Shown here piece by piece: positions 7,280 through 15,586 of a stretch of 16,846 nt of DNA. How positions within the stretch are numbered: the stretch's first letter is position 1; the number at the start of each line of letters is the position of its first letter. The position numbers were made by a program, and so were the translations under genes. The notes under the pieces are model-generated. The model was not told the DNA's origin and ran no database searches. It worked only from the letters and a program-made list of their open reading frames with translations. Origin of the DNA: Pseudomonadota bacterium (lineage in GTDB: Bacteria > Pseudomonadota > Gammaproteobacteria > Steroidobacterales > Steroidobacteraceae); assembly GCA_021826035.1 (NCBI GenBank), contig JAKBBE010000052.1, positions 1 through 16,846 of the forward strand, given 5' to 3'.

Positions 7280-8512
7280 TCACGAAGCGTGCGCGGTGCG
7301 AGCGCCGGCGGCGCGGGGATCGGCGGACTTGCCCTTACTCTGCCGCTGGCGCTTGTCTTTGTGCGAAGCGTCGTAGCGGGCCATGATCTTGCGAAACTCG
7401 GTGGTGCTGAGCGGCAGGTCGCTCTTACCGTTCCAGGCCGAGCCCTTCGGCACGCGGTTCTGCACCACCGTCGCCTGCAGTCCCGAACCGACCAGACCGC
7501 GGCCGGACACCGGCAGCGGCACCACCTTCGGCGTCGCCACGAGTGCGCGCACCCGCTTCCAGTCGATGCGTTCGCGCGCGCTGGCCAAGCGGTGGATCAA
7601 GCGGTGCGTCAGCATCCGGTCGAGCAGCGTGGCATTGGTCTTCCAGGGCCGCTTGTCGTCCTGGAGCGGGCCGTAGGCCTGCATGTACAGCCGTCCATGC
7701 TTCCAGCCGAACAGGTACGGCTGATTGACCACCCGCACCTGCGTGCCGTTCGGCACTTGGCCGAACAGCTGCTTGATGTCTTCCGGATATAGGTGAATGC
7801 AGCCGTGGCTGACGCGACGGCCGACGCCGGCGGGCTTGTCGGTCCCGTGGATCAGGTAGCCCGCCCAGGCGAGCGGCATCGCATACTGGCCGAGCGGGTT
7901 GTTCGGTCCGGCCGGCACGACATGCGGCAGCGGCACACCCTCGTGGGCATGCTCGGCGAGAATCGAGCGCGGCACGATCCAGGCGGGATGCGCGATGTGT
8001 CCGACCACGTGGGTCACCCCCGTCGGGGTCGGCCAGCCGAGCCGGCCGATTCCGACCGGATGGGTGATCACGACTTGCGGCTGTCCCGGTCGATGCGGCG
8101 GAAAGTAGAACAGGCGCATCGCCGCCACGTCCACGACGATGCCCACGTGCGGGGCATCGGGGAGGATGAACTGTGTCGGCACGATCACCGGCGTGCCGAC
8201 CGGCGCCAGCCACGGGTCGACTTTCGGATTGGCGTGACGGATCGCGTCGTACCCCACATCGAACTCGCGCGCGACGTCAGAGAGCACCTGGTGGGGCTTG
8301 AGCCGCACGATCTGGACCCGGCCGACCACGTCCTGCCCCGGCTTGAGCACGAAGTGCTCAGTCTGGATGGGCGGCGGCAGGGCACTCGGGGCTGCGGCGA
8401 GCGCAGGGGCGCTGGAGGGCACGGCCCCCGTGTTCGCGAAGGCGGTGGCCCCGCCCATCGCCACCAGGGGCAGGCAAACGGCGAAGATGACGCAGAAGTT
8501 GGCGCGTTTCAT
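7280..8512 (-). CDS. Periplasmic L,D-transpeptidase (LysM + YkuD/ErfK family)
   Basis: L,D-transpeptidases of the ErfK/YbiS/YcfS/YnhG family form 3-3 crosslinks in peptidoglycan or attach proteins to it, in the periplasm. The 410-residue precursor begins with a signal peptide (KR after the start, then a hydrophobic core, likely cut after AFA near residue 26). A LysM-like segment spans about 66-113 (HQVLSDVAREFDVGYDAI, then GTPVIVP). The YkuD domain follows (about 122-263) with histidine 222 (IHGTDKP) and the catalytic motif SHGCIHL (235-241, cysteine 238). About 145 further residues form a C-terminal extension ending in a Lys/Arg-rich tail, longer than in the E. coli enzymes. ATG at 8510-8512 places the signal peptide correctly. 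The sheath-like gene begins 134 bp downstream, past a strong hairpin. Confidence 0.93.
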   Translation of the reverse strand: MKRANFCVIFAVCLPLVAMGGATAFANTGAVPSSAPALAAAPSALPPPIQTEHFVLKPGQDVVGRVQIVRLKPHQVLSDVAREFDVGYDAIRHANPKVDPWLAPVGTPVIVPTQFILPDAPHVGIVVDVAAMRLFYFPPHRPGQPQVVITHPVGIGRLGWPTPTGVTHVVGHIAHPAWIVPRSILAEHAHEGVPLPHVVPAGPNNPLGQYAMPLAWAGYLIHGTDKPAGVGRRVSHGCIHLYPEDIKQLFGQVPNGTQVRVVNQPYLFGWKHGRLYMQAYGPLQDDKRPWKTNATLLDRMLTHRLIHRLASARERIDWKRVRALVATPKVVPLPVSGRGLVGSGLQATVVQNRVPKGSAWNGKSDLPLSTTEFRKIMARYDASHKDKRQRQSKGKSADPRAAGARTAHAS

Positions 8513-8520
8513 AGCCTTGT

Positions 8521-8529
8521 ATTATGACA
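8521..8529 (-). promoter_or_regulatory. Candidate extended -10 promoter of the L,D-transpeptidase gene
   Basis: Read on the minus strand, the element is TGTCATAAT: the TGn extension plus CATAAT, one base from the TATAAT consensus. It ends only 8 nt before the ATG at 8512, so transcription would start at or next to the start codon. AAGG lies between the two and could instead be a Shine-Dalgarno sequence, in which case the true promoter is further upstream. Confidence 0.4.
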
Positions 8530-8561
8530 CCCCGATCGCGGTTTCGGGGTTCAGCGACAGC

Positions 8562-8597
8562 AAAAAAAAGGACCCCGATCCGCGGATCGGATCGGGG
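8562..8597 (-). terminator. Intrinsic terminator of the small minus-strand gene
   Basis: On the minus strand, a perfect 10-bp stem (arms 8588-8597 and 8573-8582, arm sequence CCCCGATCCG, 5-nt loop) is followed after 3 nt by eight consecutive T residues (8569-8562). This is a textbook rho-independent terminator. It sits 46 bp past the stop of the 8644-8850 gene, so that gene is transcribed separately from the L,D-transpeptidase gene. Confidence 0.88.
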
Positions 8598-8643
8598 TGA
8601 GGTGGCGGATGAGCCTCCACAGGCCCGTCCGACCAGGGGGACT

Positions 8644-8850
8644 TCAGTGCAGACGCGCCCAGTTCAGAATGCGGATGTCCTCGGACGCCAGGTTGAAATT
8701 CACCGCCAGCAGCGAACGCAGCTCGCCGAGCTCGCGCCGGTCGCGCAGCGGTTCGCGCAGTTCCACCACGCCGCTCCATTCGTGCGTCGTCGGGCTTTCG
8801 GGCTCGACGCCGCCACCGGTGAGGAAGTGCGTGTAATACTTTACGGCCAC
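8644..8850 (-). CDS. Small protein of unknown function (68 aa)
   Basis: I do not recognise a named family. The 68-residue product begins MAVKYYTHFLTGGGVEP. It continues with a Trp-containing strand-like segment (HEWSGVVELREPL), then a charged helix-like region (RDRRELGELRSLLAVNF), and ends DIRILNWARLH. There is no signal peptide, membrane segment or cysteine. A compact soluble alpha/beta protein is likely. GTG at 8848-8850 is the only plausible start, since an in-frame TAG lies four codons upstream. Support for a real gene comes from the well-formed intrinsic terminator 46 bp downstream, a balanced amino-acid composition unlike frame shadows in this GC-rich DNA, and its fit in the gap divergent from greB. 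The function is unknown. Confidence 0.72.
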   Translation of the reverse strand: MAVKYYTHFLTGGGVEPESPTTHEWSGVVELREPLRDRRELGELRSLLAVNFNLASEDIRILNWARLH

Positions 8851-8956
8851 GATCGAAGCCTAACGCCCCGGCCGTCGACCGGACCGTGATGCCGTGCGCA
8901 GATTGTCGCGATTCGGCGACCGCGGCCGCCGGCGACGCCGGCACGGACCGCACACC

Positions 8957-9460
8957 ATGAACCGCTACCGAGCCCCCTCGCCCGCCTCCTCGCAATACAT
9001 CACGCCGCAGGGCGCTGCACGGCTGCGCGAGGAGCTCGAGGCGCTGTGGCGCACCGAGCGCCCCCAGGTGACCCGTGCCGTGGCCGAGGCGGCCGCCCAG
9101 GGCGACCGCTCGGAGAATGCCGAGTACACCTACGGCAAGCGCCGCTTGCGCGAAATCGACCGGCGCGTGCGCTATCTGCGCAAGCGGCTCGAAGGCATGG
9201 TGATCGTGACACAGCCGCCGTCGGATCCGAACCGCGTATTCTTCGGCGCCTGGGTGACGCTCGAGACCGAAGCGGGCGAGGCGATCCGCTACCGCGTCGT
9301 CGGTCCGGATGAGATCGACCGCGAGCCGGGCTTCATCAGCATGGACTCCCCGCTCGCCCGCGCGCTGCTCGGACGGCGCCTCGATGATGACATCAGCGTC
9401 GAGCTGCCGGGCGGCCTGCGCCGCTTCGTCATCGTCGAGGTCGCCTACCCGGGGCTCTGA
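8957..9460 (+). CDS. greB: Transcription elongation factor GreB
   Basis: GreB enters the secondary channel of backtracked RNA polymerase and stimulates cleavage of the extruded RNA 3' end. The 167-residue product has the N-terminal coiled coil, the acidic tip in QGDRSENAEYTYGKRRLREI (starting at residue 48, with D50 and E53 as the tip acids), and RRVRYLRKRLE, which is characteristic of GreB rather than GreA. The C-terminal FKBP-like domain carries DEIDREPGFISMDSPLARAL. I chose ATG at 8957 over the in-frame codon at 8894 because the extra 21 residues are Arg-rich, unconserved and have no counterpart in the family (E. coli GreB is about 158 residues). The Shine-Dalgarno sequence is weak. The 106 bp upstream are shared with the divergent 68-aa gene. 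The stop lies 6 bp from the end of the convergent homospermidine synthase gene. Confidence 0.95.
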   Translation: MNRYRAPSPASSQYITPQGAARLREELEALWRTERPQVTRAVAEAAAQGDRSENAEYTYGKRRLREIDRRVRYLRKRLEGMVIVTQPPSDPNRVFFGAWVTLETEAGEAIRYRVVGPDEIDREPGFISMDSPLARALLGRRLDDDISVELPGGLRRFVIVEVAYPGL

Positions 9461-9466
9461 GAGCGC

Positions 9467-10897
9467 CTACCAGGCGACCCGGACGTTCTTGAACTGCCAG
9501 GGGTCGGTGGCGTCGATGTCCTCGGGGAAGAGCCGGCCCCGCTCGTGCAGCGGCGTCCAGTCCGTGTACTGCCCGACCACCGGCCCGAGATACGGCCGGC
9601 AGATCGCCAGGTTGCGCTCGAAGTCCATCTCCTCGGGCTCGACGATGCCCCGATTGGGGTTCTCCATCGCCCAGATCACCCCCGAGAGCACCGCGATGGT
9701 GACCTGCAGACTGGTGGCGTTGTTCCAGGGTGCGAGCCGACGCGCATCCTCGATCGACAGCTGCGAGCCGTACCAGTAGGCATTCTTCTTGTGCCCGGCG
9801 AGCAGCACGCCGAGCTCATCGGTGCCGGTGACGATCTCATTCATCAGCAGCCGCTGACGCTCCTGCTGCACGTAGTTGCGCCCGGCGAGTTCGTGCATCG
9901 ACATCACCGCCTGATCGCAGGGGTGATAGGCATAGTGCACCGTCGGGCGGTAGAGGGCCTGCGAGCCTTCGCGCACCGTGAAGTAATCGGCGATCGAGAT
10001 CGCCTCGCCGTGCGTGATGCAAAAGCCGTAGAAATGCCCGGCGCGCGGCGTCCAGGTCCGCACGCGAGTCGCCGCGCCGGGCTGCATGAGGTAGATCGCC
10101 GCCTGGCAGCCGGATTCGTGCCGCTTGCCGTCGCGCGGGAAATTCCGCTCGTGCGTGCCCCAGCCCATCTCGCACGGCTGCGAGCCCTCGCTCACGAACC
10201 CGTCGATCGACCAGGTATTGACGAACTCCCCGGGCTCCTTCGGCAGGTTGGCGCGCTGGGAGTCGCGCTCGGCGACGTGAATGGTCTTCACACCGAGCTC
10301 GCGGGCGAGCGCGGCCCACTCGGCGCGCGTGCCGGGCGTACGGACTTCAAGGCCGGTGTCGGCCGCGATGTTCAGCATCGCCTGTTTGACCAGGTGTGAG
10401 ACCAGACCCGGGTTGGCGCCGTGGGTGAGCACTGCAGTCGGCGCACGCTCATTGCCCGCGCGCAGCGCGAGAGCCTCCTCGCGCAGCGCGTAATTGGTGC
10501 GCCGACCGGCCGGCACGGTTGGATCGGTGTACCCGCCGGGCCACGGCTCGATGCAGGTATCGAGGTACATCGCGCCCTTCTCCCAGCACAGCTTGACCAG
10601 CGCCAGGCTCGAGACGTTCACCGACACGTTGAGGAGAAAATCGCCCCGTCCGAGCAGCGGGCCGAGCACGCGCCGGTGGTTCTCGCGCGTCAGCGGCTCA
10701 TGGATGAAACGCACGCCGTACTGCTCGGCCTCCGCGTTGCCCTTCTCCTCGGCCGTCACGATGGTGATGCGCTCGGCGGGAATGCCGATGTGCCGCAGCA
10801 GCAGCGGCAGGACCCCCTGACCGATACTGCCGAAACCGACCAGGACGATACGACCGGGAAATTCAACGTGGACTTTGTGTTCGTTCATCTCACTCAT
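9467..10897 (-). CDS. hss: Homospermidine synthase (saccharopine-dehydrogenase-like)
   Basis: Bacterial homospermidine synthase is an NAD-dependent cytosolic enzyme that joins two putrescines, or putrescine and spermidine, into sym-homospermidine. The 476-residue protein matches the length of the Blastochloris viridis enzyme (about 477). It has a Rossmann motif, VLVGFGSIGQG (18-28). Residues I recall as active-site positions in that enzyme occur at the same numbers here: E117 (in TCIEPWPGG), N162 (GANPG), E210, W229 (NTWSIDG) and H296/E298 (THGE). That register match is strong evidence. ATG at 10895-10897 is used; a second in-frame ATG three codons later is equally possible, and neither has a clear Shine-Dalgarno sequence. 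The gene follows a GST-like gene by 111 bp containing two hairpins. SpeA, encoded nearby, supplies the agmatine arm of putrescine synthesis. Confidence 0.94.
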   Translation of the reverse strand: MSEMNEHKVHVEFPGRIVLVGFGSIGQGVLPLLLRHIGIPAERITIVTAEEKGNAEAEQYGVRFIHEPLTRENHRRVLGPLLGRGDFLLNVSVNVSSLALVKLCWEKGAMYLDTCIEPWPGGYTDPTVPAGRRTNYALREEALALRAGNERAPTAVLTHGANPGLVSHLVKQAMLNIAADTGLEVRTPGTRAEWAALARELGVKTIHVAERDSQRANLPKEPGEFVNTWSIDGFVSEGSQPCEMGWGTHERNFPRDGKRHESGCQAAIYLMQPGAATRVRTWTPRAGHFYGFCITHGEAISIADYFTVREGSQALYRPTVHYAYHPCDQAVMSMHELAGRNYVQQERQRLLMNEIVTGTDELGVLLAGHKKNAYWYGSQLSIEDARRLAPWNNATSLQVTIAVLSGVIWAMENPNRGIVEPEEMDFERNLAICRPYLGPVVGQYTDWTPLHERGRLFPEDIDATDPWQFKNVRVAW

Positions 10898-10907
10898 CGA
10901 TCAGGAC

Positions 10908-10955
10908 AAAAATCAGCTACCGCACGGTAGGGCGGGCCGCACAGCGGCCCGCCCT
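10908..10955 (-). terminator. Tandem hairpins with a T-run between the GST-like gene and hss
   Basis: On the minus strand, a 12-bp perfect stem with a 3-nt loop (10929-10955, arm AGGGCGGGCCGC) is followed by a 6-bp stem (10917-10930, CTACCG pairing CGGTAG), four bases, and a run of five T (10912-10908). This looks like an intrinsic terminator for the GST-like gene, or an attenuator in the hss leader. The T-run ends only 10 nt before the hss ATG, so no promoter fits between them. The stems share two bases. Confidence 0.55.
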
Positions 10956-11008
10956 GCGTCGCCAGCGCGGAGGGTATCAAAGCGGGGCAGGCAACGAAAT
11001 GCCGTATT

Positions 11009-11674
11009 TCAGGCTGCGCGCCAGTGCGGCGGATAGGTCCGCTCGTAGCCCGGCAGACTCTCGATGCGCGCGAGCCAGCGCCCGAGCGCCGGGTAGTTGA
11101 TCTCCACCGGCATGAAGCGCGCGGCGAGCTCGCGCGCCGCGGGGCGCTCGAGCGCGCGTTTCAGCAGCTGGATGCCCGGAAATATCACCATGTCGACCGC
11201 CGAGAAGCGCTCCCCGACGACCCAGTCGGACTTCGACAGCCGGCCCTCGATGGTGCGCGCCTCGCTCGCCACGGCATGCATGGCCTGGGTGAGCGCATCG
11301 CTGTGCAGATCGGCATCCCCGGCGAACACCGCACCCGTGATCGTGCGCAGGTGCGGCTCGATGTAGGCCTGGTATTCGCAGATCACCCGCATGATCGTGC
11401 CGGCCTCCTCGGGGCTGGTGCCGAACAGGGGCGGATCGGGGTACTTCAGGTCCAGGTAGTAGAGGATGGCCAGGGACTCGAAGCAGACGTAATCGCCGTC
11501 CTTGAGCACCGGCACGCGCCCGCGCGGATTCATCTGCAGCACGTGCGGGGATTTGTGCTCCTGCTTGGAGAACTGCAACAAATGCGCCTCGTACGCGAGA
11601 CGCTTGTGTTCGAGCGCGAGCAGAACCCGCCAGGCGTACGGACTGCCGCTGCCCCAATAGACCTCGATCGTCAT
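11009..11674 (-). CDS. Glutathione S-transferase family protein
   Basis: A 221-residue cytosolic GST-fold protein. The N-terminal thioredoxin-like domain has GSGSPYAWRVLLALE (8-22, with serine 9 or 11 as the possible glutathione-activating residue), the cis-proline motif GRVPVLKDGD (52-61; V54-P55) and the glutathione-contacting ES pair (E66-S67 in CFESLAILYYL). The all-helical C-terminal domain contains the N-capping-type segment GERFSAVDMVIFP. The natural substrate cannot be told. ATG at 11672-11674 is chosen because a strong Shine-Dalgarno sequence (GGGGGAG) lies just upstream and the GST fold starts at once. The longer open frame continuing upstream is only antisense to sseA. The gene is divergent from sseA across 165 bp and followed by hss on the same strand. 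Confidence 0.92.
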   Translation of the reverse strand: MTIEVYWGSGSPYAWRVLLALEHKRLAYEAHLLQFSKQEHKSPHVLQMNPRGRVPVLKDGDYVCFESLAILYYLDLKYPDPPLFGTSPEEAGTIMRVICEYQAYIEPHLRTITGAVFAGDADLHSDALTQAMHAVASEARTIEGRLSKSDWVVGERFSAVDMVIFPGIQLLKRALERPAARELAARFMPVEINYPALGRWLARIESLPGYERTYPPHWRAA

Positions 11675-11702
11675 CACTCCCCCGATTCGCTGTGCCGGGG
11701 CA

Positions 11703-11708
11703 ATTGTA
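11703..11708 (-). promoter_or_regulatory. Candidate -10 element for the GST-like gene
   Basis: On the minus strand this reads TACAAT, one mismatch from TATAAT, and ends 28 nt before the GST ATG. No convincing -35 hexamer is visible at normal spacing. The same hexamer occurs in the opposite direction at 11786-11791. Confidence 0.4.
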
Positions 11709-11785
11709 CCGGGTTGAGCCGCTCCGGTTGCAGCGACGCGAGGCGCCGCCGATGCGGCGGGTTCTCCTCGACGTGCCGCACTGCA

Positions 11786-11791
11786 TACAAT
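11786..11791 (+). promoter_or_regulatory. Candidate -10 element for sseA
   Basis: TACAAT, one mismatch from consensus, lies 48 nt before the sseA ATG. At 18-bp spacing the upstream hexamer is TTCTCC, a weak -35 match. The position is plausible for a leader of about 40 nt ending in the GGAGG ribosome-binding site. Confidence 0.42.
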
Positions 11792-11830
11792 GGGCCGCCG
11801 CGCCCAGCCAGACCTCGGCGGTGCGCGGCC

Positions 11831-11835
11831 GGAGG
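11831..11835 (+). promoter_or_regulatory. Ribosome-binding site fixing the sseA start
   Basis: GGAGG, 4 nt before the ATG at 11840. It decides between this start and the much longer open frame that runs in from about 11024. Confidence 0.75.
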
Positions 11836-11839
11836 CGAC

Positions 11840-12700
11840 ATGTTCGACACACTCATCTCGGTGCCTGAGCTGGCGCAGCGGCTCGAGGCTCCCTCGCTCG
11901 TCATCCTCGACTGCCGCTTCGATCTGGCGCGGCCGGCCTGGGGCGAGGCGGCGTTCGGCGAGGCGCGCATCCGGCACGCGCGCTATGCGCACCTCGACCG
12001 GGACCTCTCCGGCGCGCTGCGCCCCGACAGCGGCCGCCACCCGCTGCCGGCGCCGCAGGCGCTCGCGGAGCGCCTCGGCGGCTGGGGGATCGGCGCGGGC
12101 GTCCAAGTGGTGGCCTACGACCAGGGGCCCGGGGCGTTCGCCGCGCGGCTGTGGTGGCTGCTGCGCTGGCTCGGACACCCGGCCGTGGCGGTGCTCGACG
12201 GCGGGCTCGCCGCCTGGCAGGCCGCAGGGCTCGAGGTCGAGACCACCGCGCCCGCCGCGGCTCACCCGCGCCCCTTCGAGGGCCGGCCGCACACCGATGA
12301 GCTCATCACCACGGCGCAAGTCGAGCAGTGGCTCACCGCCGGGGAGCTGACGAGCGGCGCGCACGTCCTGATCGATGCACGCGGCGCGGACCGCTTCGCC
12401 GGCCGCAACGAGACGATCGATCCGGTGGCCGGGCACATCCCCGGGGCGCGCAACCACCCGTTCACCGACAACCTCGCCGACGGCCGCTTTTTGCCGGCCG
12501 CGACGCTGCGCGCGCGTTACCTGCGCACCCTCGGGGAGCAGCGCCCCGAGCGCGCCGTGTGCATGTGCGGCTCGGGCGTGACCGCCTGTCACACACTGCT
12601 CGCCCTGCAGATCGCCGGCCTGCCCGGGGCGCGCCTGTACGGCGGTTCGTGGAGCGAGTGGATCTGCGATCCGGCCCGCCCGGTGGCGACCGGCGGCTGA
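11840..12700 (+). CDS. sseA: 3-mercaptopyruvate sulfurtransferase (SseA-type, two rhodanese domains)
   Basis: The enzyme moves sulfur from 3-mercaptopyruvate to thiols or cyanide through a cysteine persulfide in the cytosol. The 286-residue protein has an inactive N-terminal rhodanese domain (SLVILDCRFDL at 19-29, YDQGPGAFAARLWWLLRWLG at 93-112) and an active C-terminal domain (VLIDARGADRFAG at 176-188, GHIPGARN at 198-205). The active-site loop is CGSGVT (243-248) with catalytic C243. That loop, rather than CRKGVT, separates mercaptopyruvate from thiosulfate sulfurtransferases. ATG at 11840 has a perfect GGAGG at 11831-11835; the open frame further upstream is antisense to the GST-like gene. 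speA begins 107 bp after the stop on the same strand. Confidence 0.93.
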   Translation: MFDTLISVPELAQRLEAPSLVILDCRFDLARPAWGEAAFGEARIRHARYAHLDRDLSGALRPDSGRHPLPAPQALAERLGGWGIGAGVQVVAYDQGPGAFAARLWWLLRWLGHPAVAVLDGGLAAWQAAGLEVETTAPAAAHPRPFEGRPHTDELITTAQVEQWLTAGELTSGAHVLIDARGADRFAGRNETIDPVAGHIPGARNHPFTDNLADGRFLPAATLRARYLRTLGEQRPERAVCMCGSGVTACHTLLALQIAGLPGARLYGGSWSEWICDPARPVATGG

Positions 12701-12761
12701 GCGGCACCGGTGCGGGAAAAAATTCACGCACGGGACTTTCACTGCCGCGTGATTTTGATAT

Positions 12762-12805
12762 CGTTCGCGCCGAACGCACTCCCGCGCGTCGTACGGAAAT
12801 TTCCG
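12762..12805 (+). promoter_or_regulatory. speA leader with two inverted repeats
   Basis: The 107-bp sseA-speA gap holds an inverted repeat CGTTCG-CGC-CGAACG (12762-12776) and a perfect 12-bp palindrome CGGAAATTTCCG (12794-12805) that ends 2 nt before the speA GTG. The only Shine-Dalgarno-like bases (GGAA) are inside the second palindrome, so it could act as an operator or as a structure masking initiation. An AT-rich patch (about 12715-12730) further upstream could be part of a promoter, but no clear -35/-10 pair is seen. Confidence 0.4.
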
Positions 12806-12807
12806 AC

Positions 12808-14787
<1,980 letters not shown>

Positions 14788-14808
14788 CCGTTGCAACCCC
14801 ACAACAGA

Positions 14809-14865
14809 CGCCCCGGCGGCCCCGCCGGGGCGAGGTGACCGGTGTTTGCGTCCCGCAAACGCCGG
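14809..14865 (+). terminator. Two tandem hairpins after speA, terminator-like
   Basis: The first is CGCCCCGGCGG and its exact complement separated by 2 nt (14809-14832), so a stem of about 10 bp with a tetraloop. The second is a 12-bp stem with one G-T pair and a 3-nt loop (14839-14865, core GTTTGCG-TCC-CGCAAAC). They begin 21 bp after the speA stop. Neither has a T-run, so termination here would be weak or factor-assisted. They may also protect the speA mRNA 3' end. Confidence 0.5.
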
Positions 14866-15106
14866 GAGTAGCATCCGCACGTACCCAGTCCTCAGTGGAT
14901 TGATCACGTTTGAGTGCCCGGCGCCTTCGATCCGCCTGTCTGTGCGCATCGTTCGTACGTGAACCTGGTGCCGATCGCCGGTTTTCAGGTGCGCCCGTAC
15001 CCGGCCCGACCGTGGCCATCCACCCCCCAACCTTCCCGTTCGATTCTGCGATACCCGCGGAGGACCCGTGTGGCCCGCGGCTCGCGCTGCCAAGAGAGAT
15101 CTCCGG
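14866..15106 (+). other. Long leader region before the RRM gene
   Basis: The gene-free stretch between speA and the RRM gene is 319 bp; this is its part after the hairpins. It is less GC-biased than the flanking genes and contains a pyrimidine-rich tract near 15020-15050. I find no convincing -35/-10 pair, no RNA gene and no believable coding frame. A purine-rich AGAGAG (about 15093-15098) lies 8 nt before the RRM start. If the promoter is near the speA end, the mRNA would have a leader of 200 nt or more, as is common for cold-inducible RNA-binding genes. That is inference. Confidence 0.35.
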
Positions 15107-15388
15107 ATGACGACGATTTATGTAGGCAATCTGCCGTTCAACGCCACTGAGCAGGACGTGAAGACGCTCTTCGAACGTCACGGCAAGGTGGATTCCGTCA
15201 AGCTGATCAATGACCGGGAAACCGGCAAGCCGCGCGGCTTCGGCTTCGTGGAGATGACGCCGGGCGAGGCGCAGGGGGCAATCCAGGCGCTGAATGGCTT
15301 CCAGATGAGCGGCCGGGCGCTGCGGGTCAACGAGGCGCAGGAACGCGCGCCGCGGCCGCGCACCGGCGGCGGGCCGTTCCGCCGCTGA
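15107..15388 (+). CDS. Single-RRM RNA-binding protein
   Basis: A 93-residue protein made of one RNA-recognition motif plus a short tail. RNP2 is IYVGNL (residues 4-9) and RNP1 is RGFGFVEM (43-50), both with the aromatic residues that stack on RNA bases. The linker DRETGKPRGFGFVEM is typical of the small bacterial/cyanobacterial Rbp and eukaryotic glycine-rich RRM proteins. The tail (about 78-93) is basic with a little Gly (RPRTGGGPFRR). Such proteins bind single-stranded RNA and are often cold-induced; its target here is unknown. ATG at 15107 is chosen because the RRM starts directly and AGAGAG lies upstream; the in-frame GTG at 15068 would add 13 unconserved residues. A strong intrinsic terminator follows at 15538-15567. 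Confidence 0.93.
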   Translation: MTTIYVGNLPFNATEQDVKTLFERHGKVDSVKLINDRETGKPRGFGFVEMTPGEAQGAIQALNGFQMSGRALRVNEAQERAPRPRTGGGPFRR

Positions 15389-15472
15389 TCGGCACACGGG
15401 TGGTCGTCCCGGCCCGCGGCGGGGGGCGACCCTCGATCCGGCCGGTGCGGCGGGCCGTTGCGCGATCCCAAT

Positions 15473-15505
15473 GCACCCCCCGGGGCGGGGTGCCGCTGAG
15501 ATTTT
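15473..15505 (+). terminator. Weak upstream terminator-like hairpin after the RRM gene
   Basis: A perfect 7-bp stem (GCACCCC at 15473-15479, GGGGTGC at 15487-15493) with a 7-nt loop, followed after 8 nt by TTTT. The short, distant T-run makes it weaker than the terminator at 15538-15567. Confidence 0.35.
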
Positions 15506-15537
15506 CATTCATGCAATGCCCGCCGGCCGGCCCACGG

Positions 15538-15567
15538 CCCCGCTGCAGATAAAGCGGGGTTTTTTTT
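15538..15567 (+). terminator. Intrinsic terminator of the RRM gene
   Basis: The stem CCCCGCT (15538-15544) pairs with AGCGGGG (15553-15559) around an 8-nt loop, followed directly by eight T residues (15560-15567). It is a classic rho-independent terminator on the plus strand, 149 bp past the RRM stop and about 20 bp before the next start. Confidence 0.9.
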
Positions 15568-15586
15568 GGCCGCGTACCCGTCCACA

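Noticed and set aside
8894..8956. Longer GreB start at 8894
   Set aside because: The added 21 residues are Arg-rich and unlike any GreB N-terminus; the start at 8957 gives the normal family length.
11024..11839. N-terminal extension of sseA in an open frame running in from about 11024
   Set aside because: It is antisense to the GST-like gene. The GGAGG site at 11831 and the rhodanese fold fix the start at 11840.
11840..12700. Calling the sulfurtransferase a thiosulfate sulfurtransferase (rhodanese)
   Set aside because: The active-site loop is CGSGVT, which marks mercaptopyruvate sulfurtransferases, not CRKGVT.
11675..12742. N-terminal extension of the GST-like gene through the sseA region
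   Set aside because: It is antisense to sseA. The strong GGGGGAG site and the immediate start of the GST fold place the start at 11674.
14910..15110. A 66-codon leader frame (TTG start) whose stop overlaps the RRM start as ATGA
   Set aside because: The overlap is suggestive, but the codon third positions are not GC-biased like real genes here, the translation is Pro/Arg-rich without pattern, and a second unrelated frame covers the same span.
15410..15457. An 8-bp inverted repeat with a 32-nt spacer after the RRM gene
   Set aside because: The stem is short and the spacer is long in very GC-rich DNA; likely chance.
15566..15586. TTG start for the COG4798-type protein at 15566
   Set aside because: It lies in the T-run of the RRM terminator and would put extra residues before a well-formed signal peptide.
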